A stretch of 64,000 nucleotides of DNA from Sipunculus nudus (taxonomy: Eukaryota > Annelida > Sipuncula > Golfingiida > Sipunculidae). Positions 1 through 12,186 of this stretch are shown here, one piece after another. The position numbers and the translations under genes were made by a program. The notes under the pieces were generated by a model. That model made no database searches and was not told where the DNA came from. It was given only the letters and a program-made list of their open reading frames with translations. Location: contig CM049306.1 in NCBI GenBank assembly GCA_026874595.1, forward strand, positions 9,633,019 through 9,697,018, read 5' to 3'. Each line of letters opens with the position of its first letter. The first letter of the stretch is position 1.

Positions 1-249
1 CATTTTAAAAAATGTGCAATAATATGTGAAATTAATCAATGGCATTTAGATTGTAGAACGATAAAGGATAAACACAGATACATGGTTGTTAATATCAAAT
101 ACATGATTGAGATATGTTTGATTGAATAACAAAGGTTAAGGTTAAATCACAATGGTGCCGACTGTATTTATGTTACTTTTAATGAGTTTGCTATATATAT
201 TATTTGAGTGGAGCCAAACTGTGATCAATACAGAGGATCAATCAGGATC

Positions 250-618
250 AACTTTGTTTACAAAGCCACGGTCAAGACCGAACATGCACCAAACCGCTCA
301 CTACATCGGATTAGCAAGTGGCCCATTCATAACTCGGTACAACAACCACAACAAATTATTCCGCAGTGAACGTTACGAAAAAGAAACGGAACTTTCGAAG
401 CACATTTGGACCCTAAAGAGAAAGCAAATAAAATATTCTACCACCTGGGAAATAATCCAGCGCTCTAACACAATGAAACGAACCTCGGACCAATGGAGGA
501 AAAATACAGCATACTGCATCACAAAAACGACAAGTCGATAATCCTATTAAACAGGCGAAGTTAATTAATTTCGAAATGCCGACACCCGAAACTACCGAAC
601 CGTGTTAAAAGAAAGTAA
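250..618 (+). pseudogene. Decayed Penelope-like retroelement, GIY-YIG endonuclease end
   Basis: This looks like the C-terminal GIY-YIG endonuclease part of a Penelope-like element (PLE), the domain that nicks target DNA during retrotransposition. Three conserved blocks sit in shifted frames. A 'VYKATVKTE' block lies near 256-282. A 'YIGLASGPFITRYNNH' block with the downstream 'TELSKHIW' motif lies at 302-490. An 'EEKYSILHHKNDKSIILLNRR' type tail begins near 493. A frameshift separates blocks one and two (about 290-302) and another separates two and three (about 490). An in-frame TAA at 562-564 interrupts the tail just before the 'LISKCRH' motif, and the frame runs on to a TAA at 616-618. No reverse transcriptase was found upstream, so the copy is 5'-truncated or cut by the window edge. 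The family call comes from remembered motifs; a translated search would confirm it. Confidence 0.72.
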
Positions 619-3270
<2,652 letters not shown>

Positions 3271-3276
3271 ACTTAC

Positions 3277-3504
3277 TTTACGGCCTGGTTGACATGTCTC
3301 AAATATATCCGCGGTTAATGGCGTCCCTAATATGCGGCCATTGTTTATTCTCCTTGGATATGGATATAAAGTAATGTGACGTAACAGTGAAGCGCGTGCA
3401 CGCGAAGAATACAAGTCTCGCTGTAAACAGGGGTCGGCAGCTCTTGATTATTGGTTCCGTGAATGTTGGTGCCTCTTTAGTACGTCACGTCTATTATGAC
3501 GTCA
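3277..3504 (-). promoter_or_regulatory. Candidate promoter and 5' non-coding exon, minus strand
   Basis: Reading on the minus strand, a perfect CRE (TGACGTCA, 3497-3504) and nearby TACGTCAC half sites are followed by a CCAAT box (3450-3454). CpG-containing sequence follows, and then a strong splice donor, GTAAGT, at 3271-3276, which would end a first exon at 3277. The order and spacing fit a CRE/CCAAT promoter with transcription starting near 3400-3430. No ATG opens a useful frame before the donor, so the exon would be non-coding. A TATAAA at 3364-3369 on the plus strand could instead serve a plus-strand start toward the exons at 3966 and 4212. No downstream minus-strand coding exon was identified. 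Confidence 0.3.
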
Positions 3505-3965
3505 TCACTATCCCCTGATATGCCCATTCAACAGATTAGTGGCAAGATGTCGCTAAAGAATAGACTAGTTACTCATAAAATGGTTTTAAATTGTTTACAG
3601 GAAAATTACATAAGGTAGGCTATTATTTCCATAATTGTTAATTACGCTTTTTCCTCTTTCTTCCCCAAGGTCAAACAGTTTTGGCGTTCTTTGGTTCCAA
3701 AATAAATTATCGCGAAAAAACAGGTGGACAGGGGTACTGGAACGGACTATAAATTATAATGCATCTCTTTTTCTATTCTTTTTTCCCCGATTCCTGAGTA
3801 ATTTCCCCATGGAACCGAAATTTAGGTACAATCTTAAATATGCATGTTTGAAGAGACGAAATTCACATTAAGTTTAAGGGAAAATTGTTAATAATAAAAA
3901 TACCTTTTAAAATAAATTTTGATATACAATTGGTTATATTTGCGTTATTCCAATATTTTCTTTAG

Positions 3966-4081
3966 GTCACGTTAGATGGTTTGTCTGTTGCCGACTGGAC
4001 GCAAAGGCTACATGAGGATTTTGATGAAAAGTCGTGGAGCGTTAGGGTTACACCAACGGGGCAATCAATTAAATTTTGGAG
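3966..4081 (+). CDS. Candidate internal coding exon, unknown protein
   Basis: A pyrimidine-rich tract ending in TTTAG precedes the exon, and a good donor (GAG|GTAACC) follows it. The 116 nt are open only in phase 0; the other two frames hit stops. The peptide is tryptophan- and charge-rich, with segments such as DGLSVADWTQRLHEDFDEKS and VRVTPTGQSIKFW, and looks protein-like rather than random. The exon ends in phase 2, which fits the exon at 4212-4263 across a 130-bp intron. I do not recognise the family. No upstream exon ending in phase 0 could be found; a possible ATG frame at 3547-3614 ends in phase 2 and would give a stop here. Its existence is moderately likely; its function is unknown. 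Confidence 0.45.
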
Positions 4082-4211
4082 GTAACCTGAATAACAATAT
4101 TTTTTTAAAATTCAGATTTTTATAAACCATTGTAAAACGCAGGGCGATTTTTTTATCTGCGGCAGAGAAGGCCCATTCCATGGTATAAATGACACCGTTT
4201 TTTTTCTGCAG

Positions 4212-4263
4212 TTCACCAGGTGAACCCGTGCAGGTTAATGAAACACGTGGGATATCTGTGTAG
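4212..4263 (+). CDS. Candidate terminal coding exon of the same gene
   Basis: The acceptor is a long T-run followed by CTGCAG at 4211. Taking one base to complete the AG left by the previous exon gives Ser, then SPGEPVQVNETRGISV and a TAG stop at 4261-4263. The phase matches the exon at 3966-4081, and a canonical poly(A) signal lies about 100 bases downstream. Alone this short exon would be weak; the matching phase, stop and signal together make a coherent gene end. No domain is recognisable. Confidence 0.42.
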
Positions 4264-4364
4264 GCCATGACTACAAAAATTAGTTGGTTTCACCTCGTTC
4301 AGAATTTTTGGGAAAAGATAAAGAGATGGGTTAGTCACTGGAATAGCTAAACCTCGTACATTTC

Positions 4365-4370
4365 AATAAA
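4365..4370 (+). terminator. Poly(A) signal AATAAA
   Basis: A canonical AATAAA 102 bases after the TAG at 4261-4263. It is the likely 3'-end signal of the small plus-strand gene. Isolated AATAAA hexamers are common in AT-rich DNA, so support comes mainly from position. Confidence 0.4.
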
Positions 4371-6304
4371 ATTTTAAATAACGCCACTTATTGAATTCAT
4401 ACAGAAATAAAAGCTAAATATGTCCATCGGCATTCAGAAAGCGTCCCTCTCATTAACAACAATTAACTTTCAATGTATTATTTTAATGTTATTTCATTAG
4501 AGAACAGATGATCCGCCAAAGAAATTAAGCCTGTCCACCGAGAGGAGGGCCTGTCTTCCGCTAGGAGGCGCCACAAGAGGAAAAATTATATACCTCTTTT
4601 ATTATTACGTCTAACTGTTATGATATGACGTATTGGGCGTCACGTGATTGGGCGGGTGTGATGGTGCCTGACGCTTGCAGCCCTTGAAGCAGTTATATTG
4701 AAACAAAAGAATATATATTCCAGATTACCTTGCTTTATTTTTAAATACAGTGGGTATTTTATAAACTGACATTTTAAATTGTAACGTTTTCGGACAGACA
4801 TACCTGATGAAGAAGGCATGGACCTAAACATAGATAACTTATTATATTGATACATAAATCTTAATATAAGCTGAATATACTGCGAACACGACATTGGCTT
4901 TTGGCGTAATCAGTGTTGCACAAATTTTCAGGAGCTCACAGTCATGCCAAACCAATCGATATTATTACTTTTTTTATTATAAAACAATATATTGAATACT
5001 TTACCCAGGGAGTTGAGACGTCTACACGAACTAACGATAAAATTGTGTTTACATGATGAGAGTCTCAACAGGTACAGGCGGGGAAAACATTAGATAATCT
5101 ACATGATTCAGTATAAAACACCCACAGGAAAAACAAACGCTCGCCAACTGCTGGTTCTCTCGAGATCACACAGCTCGACCTGTCGGCCTTGTTTCCGGCA
5201 TTTGAGAATTTATTATTCCACCAAGTCTGGAAACAAAATATTTTTAAGTATAATGACCTCCATTAAACAAAACCGCTCCGATAACAATCGACAGAGGGAT
5301 TATAAAAGCCTACATTGTTTAAAGTCTCACTCTTACAAACTGGGGTGATTTCGATTTAAATTGACAAAAAGCGTCTGAAATATACACCTGTATGAAATTT
5401 TTATCCGTCTGAATTGTACCCCACTCAGATTTGTATACCTCATGAAATGATGGTCCCTTTATTGAATCTTTAGGCCCAATATCGGATTGAAATAGACATG
5501 GTGATCAGAAAACACTACAGAGTTATCGATGTCAATTCTGTGATTTCAAAGTGTGTATGAGGGGGTTTTATATATGACATGGAACAGTAGCTGTCTTTTA
5601 ACTGAGGTATACACTCTATATCCGCGCAGGTCGGAGAGTGTAAAGTATTGCGCTGTCTATATTAAATTACAGGTACATATAAAACAGTCCATCTTACCCT
5701 CAGACAATTGTGACCATGTGTATTGATTGGAGTGAAACCCCCGGAGAGGCAAATAGCCCGGGGGTTGTTCCTCATAAAGGCAGATAAGGATCTTGACGTC
5801 TGGTCCGGTCTCTTCCATTGGGGACTAAGAGTCTATCAATAAAATCAGAACTCTTCACTTGTTAGCATTAATATCCATGAATCTTTCCAATGTTAGCAGT
5901 TATTGTGTCCCCTCTGTCTGGATCGGTTTCATTGAATAACCCTCTAAATTACTTGATTAAACGTCAACACAAAAGTGAAGTGATTAAATCTGACATACAA
6001 AACCCTACCATTACAGGCTCTTGACTTGGCCAGCCTGGGGACATTAGACCGTCGCTATGAGCCAGTGATTTAAATAAACACACACTAAACCCATGGCACT
6101 GGATTGCCTTCATAAGAAAAAGTTTTTTTTCAAGCAAACCTGTGACCTGCTGCTATAATATCCGCCCTTCCATCATAATGTTCATCAACAGTATCATGCC
6201 GGAACACTTAATAGTATAGTTGGTTTATGCTTATCAAATTTGGCACAAAGATGTCCTCCTTCAACATAACACTGTTCTGACTCTTGTTAATACAGTTCAG
6301 TATC
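4371..6304. other. Non-coding stretch with a GC hairpin and CTCF-like site
   Basis: No exon recognised. A CTCF-like match (CCGCTAGGAGGCGC) starts at 4558, two mismatches from the animal consensus core. A perfect 8-bp inverted repeat, ACCCCCGG at 5737-5744 and CCGGGGGT at 5758-5765, sits in a mixed-composition block (about 5690-6080) that looks more constrained than its flanks. Confidence 0.35.
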
Positions 6305-6391
6305 CATAATAATAATAATTATGATGATGGTGATGATGGTGATGATGATGATGATGATAATAATAATAATAATATTAATTATAATAATAAA
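6305..6391. repeat. Compound (AAT)n/(GAT)n microsatellite
   Basis: Trinucleotide repeats: AAT, then GATGGT and GAT, then AAT again, running into an AT-rich tail. It lies 30 bases before a candidate start exon. Confidence 0.95.
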
Positions 6392-6420
6392 TCTTACATA
6401 ATTTCATCTCGGGTGATATA

Positions 6421-6502
6421 ATGTTGAAGAAATTAGCCTTTTTTTTATTTATCGTAACTCTGATGGATACAACTGTGAAAGCATTGGATTTTCATTGGAC
6501 AG
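6421..6502 (+). CDS. Candidate first exon encoding a signal peptide
   Basis: An ATG at 6421 opens 27 codons with a textbook secretory signal: basic start (MLKK), hydrophobic core (LAFFLFIVTL), then a small-residue cleavage context (VKA|LDFHW). The frame ends at a consensus donor, ACAG|GTAAGC, in phase 1. This is what the first coding exon of a small secreted protein looks like. The next exon is uncertain. A phase-compatible acceptor (TTCCGCAG) at 8201 would add 19 codons with two cysteines and a TAA, but that join is speculative. The protein family is unknown. Confidence 0.35.
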
Positions 6503-7840
6503 GTAAGCAGGGACAGATGTTGTTACCATGACTGCATCAATTTTTATTTTATATATTGCCCTAATTAAGTCTTAATGAAATGCTTGTTTTAATTCTAGGT
6601 TTAATTTCGCAAGTATACCATTTATGTTAAACAATATATTTTATTTCCATTTGGGAATTTTGATTAACAAAACACAGGTCTGAAACACTCTCTTTAGCAA
6701 TAAATCTAGAAAAGAAGAAAACCCGACCCACCCGCTTATATAATCAGTTACCTTAATTTGCTGTAAGGTCAGCAGGAATCGGCCTAGCAGTTTTTGTTCT
6801 TGCCTGCTTTGCCACTTTTGCAACAAAAGTAGCTATGGCTGTTGTATTGTGAGATGTCCATACTGCATGTTCAACAAATTGACAGCTATGTTCGGACGAG
6901 TTATTATGAATTACGTATGTCTATTGATCATGTATATACTGTTAACTCCCTCTGGATTTGATGGTGCCATCTTACTTTGATACTTCAATACATTTATATT
7001 CATTTTTACTTCTTTCTTTTAGTCACTTAGCCGGTTCTTTCTTAACCCGTATTGCAAGACAAATTATATTCCTTTTAAATTAGGGATCTAAATTTTGTTT
7101 ATATATAGTAATAATCATATATTTAGAAATAAAAATACTTAGAAAATCCTTGATATGTATATACGGTAAGCTGAAATAATATTTGATATTTTCCTAAGAG
7201 CCTGCAAATGATGATAACATGTCAGGCTCGGATCGAGCCCTTTATATTTAGGACTATATAAGGCATATATAGTGAGATGTTTGAATAAGGAGTAGAGGGT
7301 GGCGCAACTGACTGAGAAATGGGTTGCACTAAGATATTTCATTTAATATGGTGATAGCAGAAAGATCAGTTGGTTAAGGAATTTCTACAGCAGATCCTCA
7401 AACGCATTATTTGGAGACCTGTATAGGCTCACGGTCCAAGAACCTCCTTTGACGTTATCCAGTGAGACACAAATTTACACTGAACTGGAAGCCATGCATT
7501 TCCTTTAGAATTTGCACCATTTGGCATTCATTCTTGGTTTTTAAGCATTTAGCCATATCGACATTGGGTCACATGAGTTACATTTGGTTGTTTAAATGTT
7601 CATTCATAGCAACTGAGTCACGGCTTTTTTTCTGTCCCTATGAACATTTACCCATAGAAATTGATCACAAAGATTCGTTCTCGCTCTAAAAAAATTCGCC
7701 ATTGGTAATTGGGTCATAAAGTTTCGAATTTGGTCTTTAAGCGTTTATCAATAGAAACTGGGTCACAGAACTATTTATTTTTTTGTAGCGCTTTCCAATG
7801 GAAACTTGGTCTCATATTTCATATATTGCTTAAAACGTGT
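6503..7840. other. Non-coding stretch
   Basis: AT-rich and without recognised genes. It would be intron if the exon at 6421 is real. From about 7460 to 7820 a phrase of the type 'agcATTTAgCCATatcgAcattGGGTCAcA' recurs four or five times at roughly 80-90 bp spacing, which suggests a decayed tandem repeat. Confidence 0.35.
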
Positions 7841-7877
7841 CCCTCTCTCTCTCTCCCTCTCTCCCTCTCTCTCTCTT

Positions 7878-7920
<43 letters not shown>

Positions 7921-7943
7921 TTGTGTGTGTGTGTTTGTGTGTG
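7841..7943. repeat. Compound (CT)n-(AT)n-(GT)n microsatellite
   Basis: A CT/CCCT block, a TATA block and a GTGT block follow in direct succession. The open frame at 7709-7948 is partly this repeat. Confidence 0.95.
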
Positions 7944-8784
7944 GTTAGATAAGATGGGACACCTTTGAGAGTCTTCATCAAGGAGAGCTTCCTAGTCCGT
8001 CATGATTGCATGTACCTCAGCATCTAGAATGTCACATGTGTAGACTTTATTACTATTTGTAACCGGGACAGGATTAATCGTTATCGTTTGTTTACGGCAC
8101 ACAGTTCAGTATATGATTTATGAGAGTTCATGTTTTTCTGTATTGTTTCTGTTTTTTTCTTTGCTGTCAGAAAATTCTAATCAAATTTTCTGTTCCGCAG
8201 CTAAATGTATTTTGATTCGAGGTCAATGGGCGACGTTATATGAATTGTGTATTTAAGATGTACTCAAGAAAGAATACGGTACCCGACCATTATACATTAG
8301 GATGAAATGTCAGTATGATCCAAAGCCAGGTCAATATAGGTGAATGTTTGCAAGCGCGGACAAAGAGGAGATGGTCCTTGAAAATTATATTTAGTAACTT
8401 TTTTTTGGTCAACTTTAGTAGATAAAAAAAGTCCCAAAATAAGACAAACAAATCTTATTAATCAAACAGCATTTGCCCTTTCCAAATACCCAAAATATAA
8501 TGTAACATTTTGGATCTTTTAATAATCTAAATCCAAGACCGGTGAATATTATTGAAAATAGCATGAAGTAAAGTATTTAGGGTTTTCTATATTGCAGTCA
8601 ATTTTTTCCCAAGCGGAAATAAAACCTGGCAGCCAAGAAGCAGCAAGGTGCATTTACAGGACGATATCCTCTTTTTTCACCATGTATTTTTGTTGTAGAG
8701 GTAACCGCCTCCGTGTTAATGCTTGCTCAACTCAGTATAGTACAGGTACGTGCGTAAATTTTCCCATTACTGGGGCATAGCACC
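7944..8784. other. Non-coding stretch with weak exon-like segment
   Basis: No firm gene. The segment 8598-8745 is flanked by a good acceptor and donor and is open in one frame with clustered cysteines; it is described under findings. Confidence 0.3.
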
Positions 8785-8935
8785 CAGGAAGCCCCATAAA
8801 GGCGCACTCGTTTGTCAGTGAAACACGGTCATGGGACATGGGCATTCACTCATCACCGCTCCTAGGCTGAGATTCGAACTCACCATCTCCCTGCTAGGAG
8901 CACTGTGCTTCACCCCTAACCCACATACAGGGTGA
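8785..8935 (-). mobile_element. tRNA-derived SINE fragment
   Basis: On the minus strand the order is an A-box-like stretch with GGGTGAAGCACAGTG (about 8911-8926), then a B box, GAGTTCGAATCTC (about 8869-8881), and then an unrelated body. This is the internal Pol III promoter layout of a tRNA-derived SINE. It does not fold as a complete functional tRNA. Confidence 0.55.
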
Positions 8936-10365
8936 TACCCTTGCTTCCTTACGTTGCGTCCATTGGACTTCGCTTTGGAGACAGTAAACGACACGACTGC
9001 TCTGTCAATCTTATTGCTTATTCTCTTGACCACGTCATTGTTGTCATTGTGGTCCACGTGAGAGAAATCCTCCAGAGTTTGAAATCTACAATACGTTTAC
9101 CACTCGTGAGTAAATATTTTCTGAATTGATGCAAGATCATATTTAATTGCATTCACATGCGACTGTCCTTACATATTGTTTACATATAAATTTTTTTATA
9201 AGAGTAGGCAAAATGTCATAGATGGATTTCGTTAGAAGTGTGTAGAGTTGCCGGACTGGAAAGAAGTCAGAAGGCGCTGTATACATTTTGGATATAGCCA
9301 AAATAAAGGTGTGCTTGCAGAATTAACTTTTATTTACTTACGCGAGTTTCTGGTTGCTTTGTTAATGCCATGTCAAATCTAAGATTTTTTATGGATTTCA
9401 ATTACACTTTTGTCGTATGATTAGTCTCCATGCATAAAAAGAAAATGCATGGATAATCATCGTTGGTTAAGATAAGTTCTCTTTAAATAATGTCATATTC
9501 ACAATATGATTTTCAGAATGAAAGATGAAAGATCATGCACACTAGAGGTACTGAATACAGGTTCATATAAATACATCCCGCAAAATTGACAAAAAAGATG
9601 TTATATAAATATGGTATATTTCAAGAAAACGAGAAAATTTGAATTCCAAATGACTTATGTACAAAGATTTAATGAACACGAAATGAAGCAGTCGTGTCCA
9701 AGGAAGTGGCAGTTTGGTTTTATAAAACGATAAACTATCCTTATACGGAGATCATAGACCCTAATCAAGCTTACCTTTGATTAAAATGAATGGCGGTTAC
9801 TAGATTATTTATATCATTAAATTTAATATATTTTTTCACAGAAAGGATTAATAATAGAACCCCAGCGTTTCAGATATTTGCTGTTGATATATATTGATTA
9901 CATATTTGCCCAGAAAGAACCCTCCTTACAATTTGGAATGTAGGGAGTAACAAAGGAGAGTGGGGGGATATGTAATTGGTATTATAGGAGATCCGGAGGC
10001 TGGCGCCATAATAAATATTACTTTCACACCAAAGGTTTCTTACCAATAGCAACTATTTCCTCGGCGTCAATACTTCTAAATTAATAATTCCAAGTTTCAA
10101 CAATTCAGCGACAACACTGAATATCGGAAAGACGCCGCATAGAATAAGCTCTGGGAAACCGTGGGAGTGTATGTTCGTGTTCGGTCCTGATGGTGGTGAT
10201 CTTTTGCACAATAACGTCTCTTTCCATTTTCCCCGGGGCCAGAATATTGTTTGGTCTTGGGGTAAAAAAAGTTGGATTCACTATTAAAAGTTTTCAGCAC
10301 ATGTCTAAGATCTGTCGGTTGTATAGCTAATGTACTTCCACAAAATGATTAATATTTAATGGGTA
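8936..10365. other. Non-coding stretch
   Basis: AT-rich sequence with no exon, repeat or RNA gene recognised. Open frames on both strands (for example 9870-10052 and 10097-10300, minus) lack motifs and splice support. Confidence 0.4.
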
Positions 10366-10440
10366 TGGGACGTAGCATAGTAGTTTAGGCGTTGGACTAC
10401 GGATCGGAAGGTGCCCGGTTCGAATCCAAATATAGTGCCT
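10366..10440 (+). mobile_element. tRNA-like SINE head
   Basis: An A-box-like TAGCATAGTAGTTTAGG begins at 10373 and a perfect B box, GGTTCGAATCC, lies at 10417-10427. Spacing is as in tRNA-derived SINEs. No good acceptor stem can be made, so it is not called a tRNA gene. The 3' end is undefined. Confidence 0.5.
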
Positions 10441-10826
10441 CAATGTCAGAATGATGTAATCACGATAGACTCTCAGAGGTTGGCTCTAATGTCTTAATGT
10501 TAGGTCTGGATTATACATAGCCACGTACATATAAAAAGCTAGAATCCAGAAGACATAAAAATGTCATATTCTTATCGCAAGGTTAGCTCCACAATCTTTG
10601 CCACAAACAGGCCCTGCATGGATATTAGCTTTGAAAAAATCACAGTTGTTTTCATGATTTCATGCAAGTCGTTAAACATTTTTTTTTCACGTAATGCTAT
10701 TGACTTCTTATAATGATTTGCGAAACCATGTACTTGTAATAACTTATAATTATGACTGATATAGTCCTGATAATACAGAGCACAATAACAAGTACCCGCC
10801 TCACGCAGCTGTTGTATACACTGCGG

Positions 10827-11201
10827 TCATCCAAGGTCTCCTTTGGTGTAACCGCTGCTTTATATAGCAAGATTCTCTGGGTTCGATCACCAGGATGGGC
10901 ACAGAGCAAAGAAGTGTAATCAGATTAATAAGAGCGTGATATCGCATCCAGCTCCAAATTCTAAACATACTCGTTGGTCTGATAACACCGGTTCTGGCAC
11001 AGGGCCAAGAATCAGACTAACGCGAGCTGGTGTCCCGGTGTAATGAGACCAACAAGAGCGGGCGTCGCATGTCTAAAATTTGGAGATTGATGCTTAATGT
11101 AATGCCACGTTCTCATTGGTCTGATTAAAATTCTTTGGTGGTCGAACCTGGAGAATCTTGCTATACAAAGCAGCGGTTACACGAAAGGAGATCTGGGACG
11201 A
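10827..11201. mobile_element. Foldback (MITE-like) element with ~155-bp inverted arms
   Basis: The left arm (10827-10980) reappears inverted as the right arm (11046-11201), with a spacer of about 65 bp. Matching segments include TCCTTTGGTGTAACCGCTGC against its inverted partner near 11171-11190, GCAAGATTCTC against GAGAATCTTGC, and the internal CCAAATTCTAAACAT against its partner near 11076-11086. Arms are roughly 80-85 percent alike by eye. No coding sequence is inside. Each outer arm contains a GGTTCGA B-box-like motif. Exact ends and target-site duplication are not certain. Confidence 0.7.
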
Positions 11202-11217
11202 CGAGGAGCGCACGTAA

Positions 11218-11886
11218 CAATCTAACGTTATTAAAAAAATTCTGATCCTTAGCCAAACACTTTCCGTTCTATATTTTTAATTGAATGGTCGTATACATAA
11301 GATAAACTGTAATGAGGCACGAAACTATGTATAACACGAAGAAAACAAAAGTCCCTATAAAACCTGTTAAATTTAGTTAAATTGCATTCATTAGAACCGC
11401 ACCGATGGCATATACATTACACCAGCTACATGCATAAGCGAAATGTTATTATCAAACGATTATTAGATGCAGTTTTGCAAATAAACGGATAATCATTAAA
11501 AGAAAATAAAGCAGCTCGTCCTGGCAGTTCGATGTGAAATCATACAGGGAATATTCCATGAGTTCGCAAAATGTAAATATATAACCCATGGTAATTGAGA
11601 CCATGTCATATAAGGTAATCATTGCCAGTGTTGAATATGAGATCTAATCATAAAATATATAGCCAAAGTGGTCCTGTTAGCGGTATGGTCGTGTTAGCGG
11701 GAGGTTTTTATAATGATTTTCATTAGTCCGGGACAAAAACTACTGGTCGTCATAGCGGGAGTGGACGTGATAGCCATGAGGTCGTCAAGCGAGATTTCAC
11801 CGCAGTTTTCTTAAGACAAACAATGAAAAACACGTAAAACACGGGATCGGGAAGAAGAATATAATATAATAGTTATGATAAATATT
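11218..11886. other. Non-coding stretch with mobile-element scrap
   Basis: Nothing coding. At 11666-11815 the phrase GGTCGTNNTAGCGGGAGG recurs three to four times (GTCCTGTTAGCGG, GGTCGTGTTAGCGGGAGG, GGTCGTCATAGCGGGAG, GGTCGTCAAGCGAG), ending in TTTCACCGCAG. I read it as a decayed repeat-element terminus. Confidence 0.35.
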
Positions 11887-12186
11887 GGGGGCGGTGGTGT
11901 AAGGTGCCGGGCTCATGATCGAGAGGTCGTGAGTTCGAATCCCGGTCAGACCCCCACCGTGCCAAGACCCTTAGGCAAGGTCCCAACCGCAAGTGTGCCT
12001 CTGTCCACCAAGCTGTAGAAATGAGTACCAGTAAATACTGGGAAGGTAACCTGCGATGGACTATAGCGTCCCATCAAGGAGGAGTGTAACTCCTAAGTCG
12101 CTTCACGCTACAGAAACCGGGATAAGCTCCGGCGTGATGAGCCATTAGTCTCAGGTGTAAAAGCCCAGCAGACTTTACCTTTTTAC
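11887..12186 (+). mobile_element. Meta-domain-type tRNA SINE, plus copy
   Basis: A tRNA-like head contains a B box (GAGTTCGAATCCC, 11931-11943). A conserved-looking central block (about 11950-12150) includes CAAGCTGTAGAAATGAGTAC and CAGAAACCGGGATAAGC, and the element ends near GTAAAAGCCCAGCAG with a T-rich tail. The same sequence, diverged, lies inverted at 40623-40923. Both the architecture and the 'AAACCGGGATAAG...GATGAGCC' block recall the MetaSINE/BivaMD family known from bivalves. That family name is from memory; that it is a dispersed SINE is clear from the second copy. Confidence 0.75.

Noticed and set aside
3547-3614. ATG frame MSLKNRLVTHKM... as first exon of the 3966-4263 gene
   Set aside because: Good start context, but the donor leaves phase 2, which would create a stop at the start of the exon at 3966.
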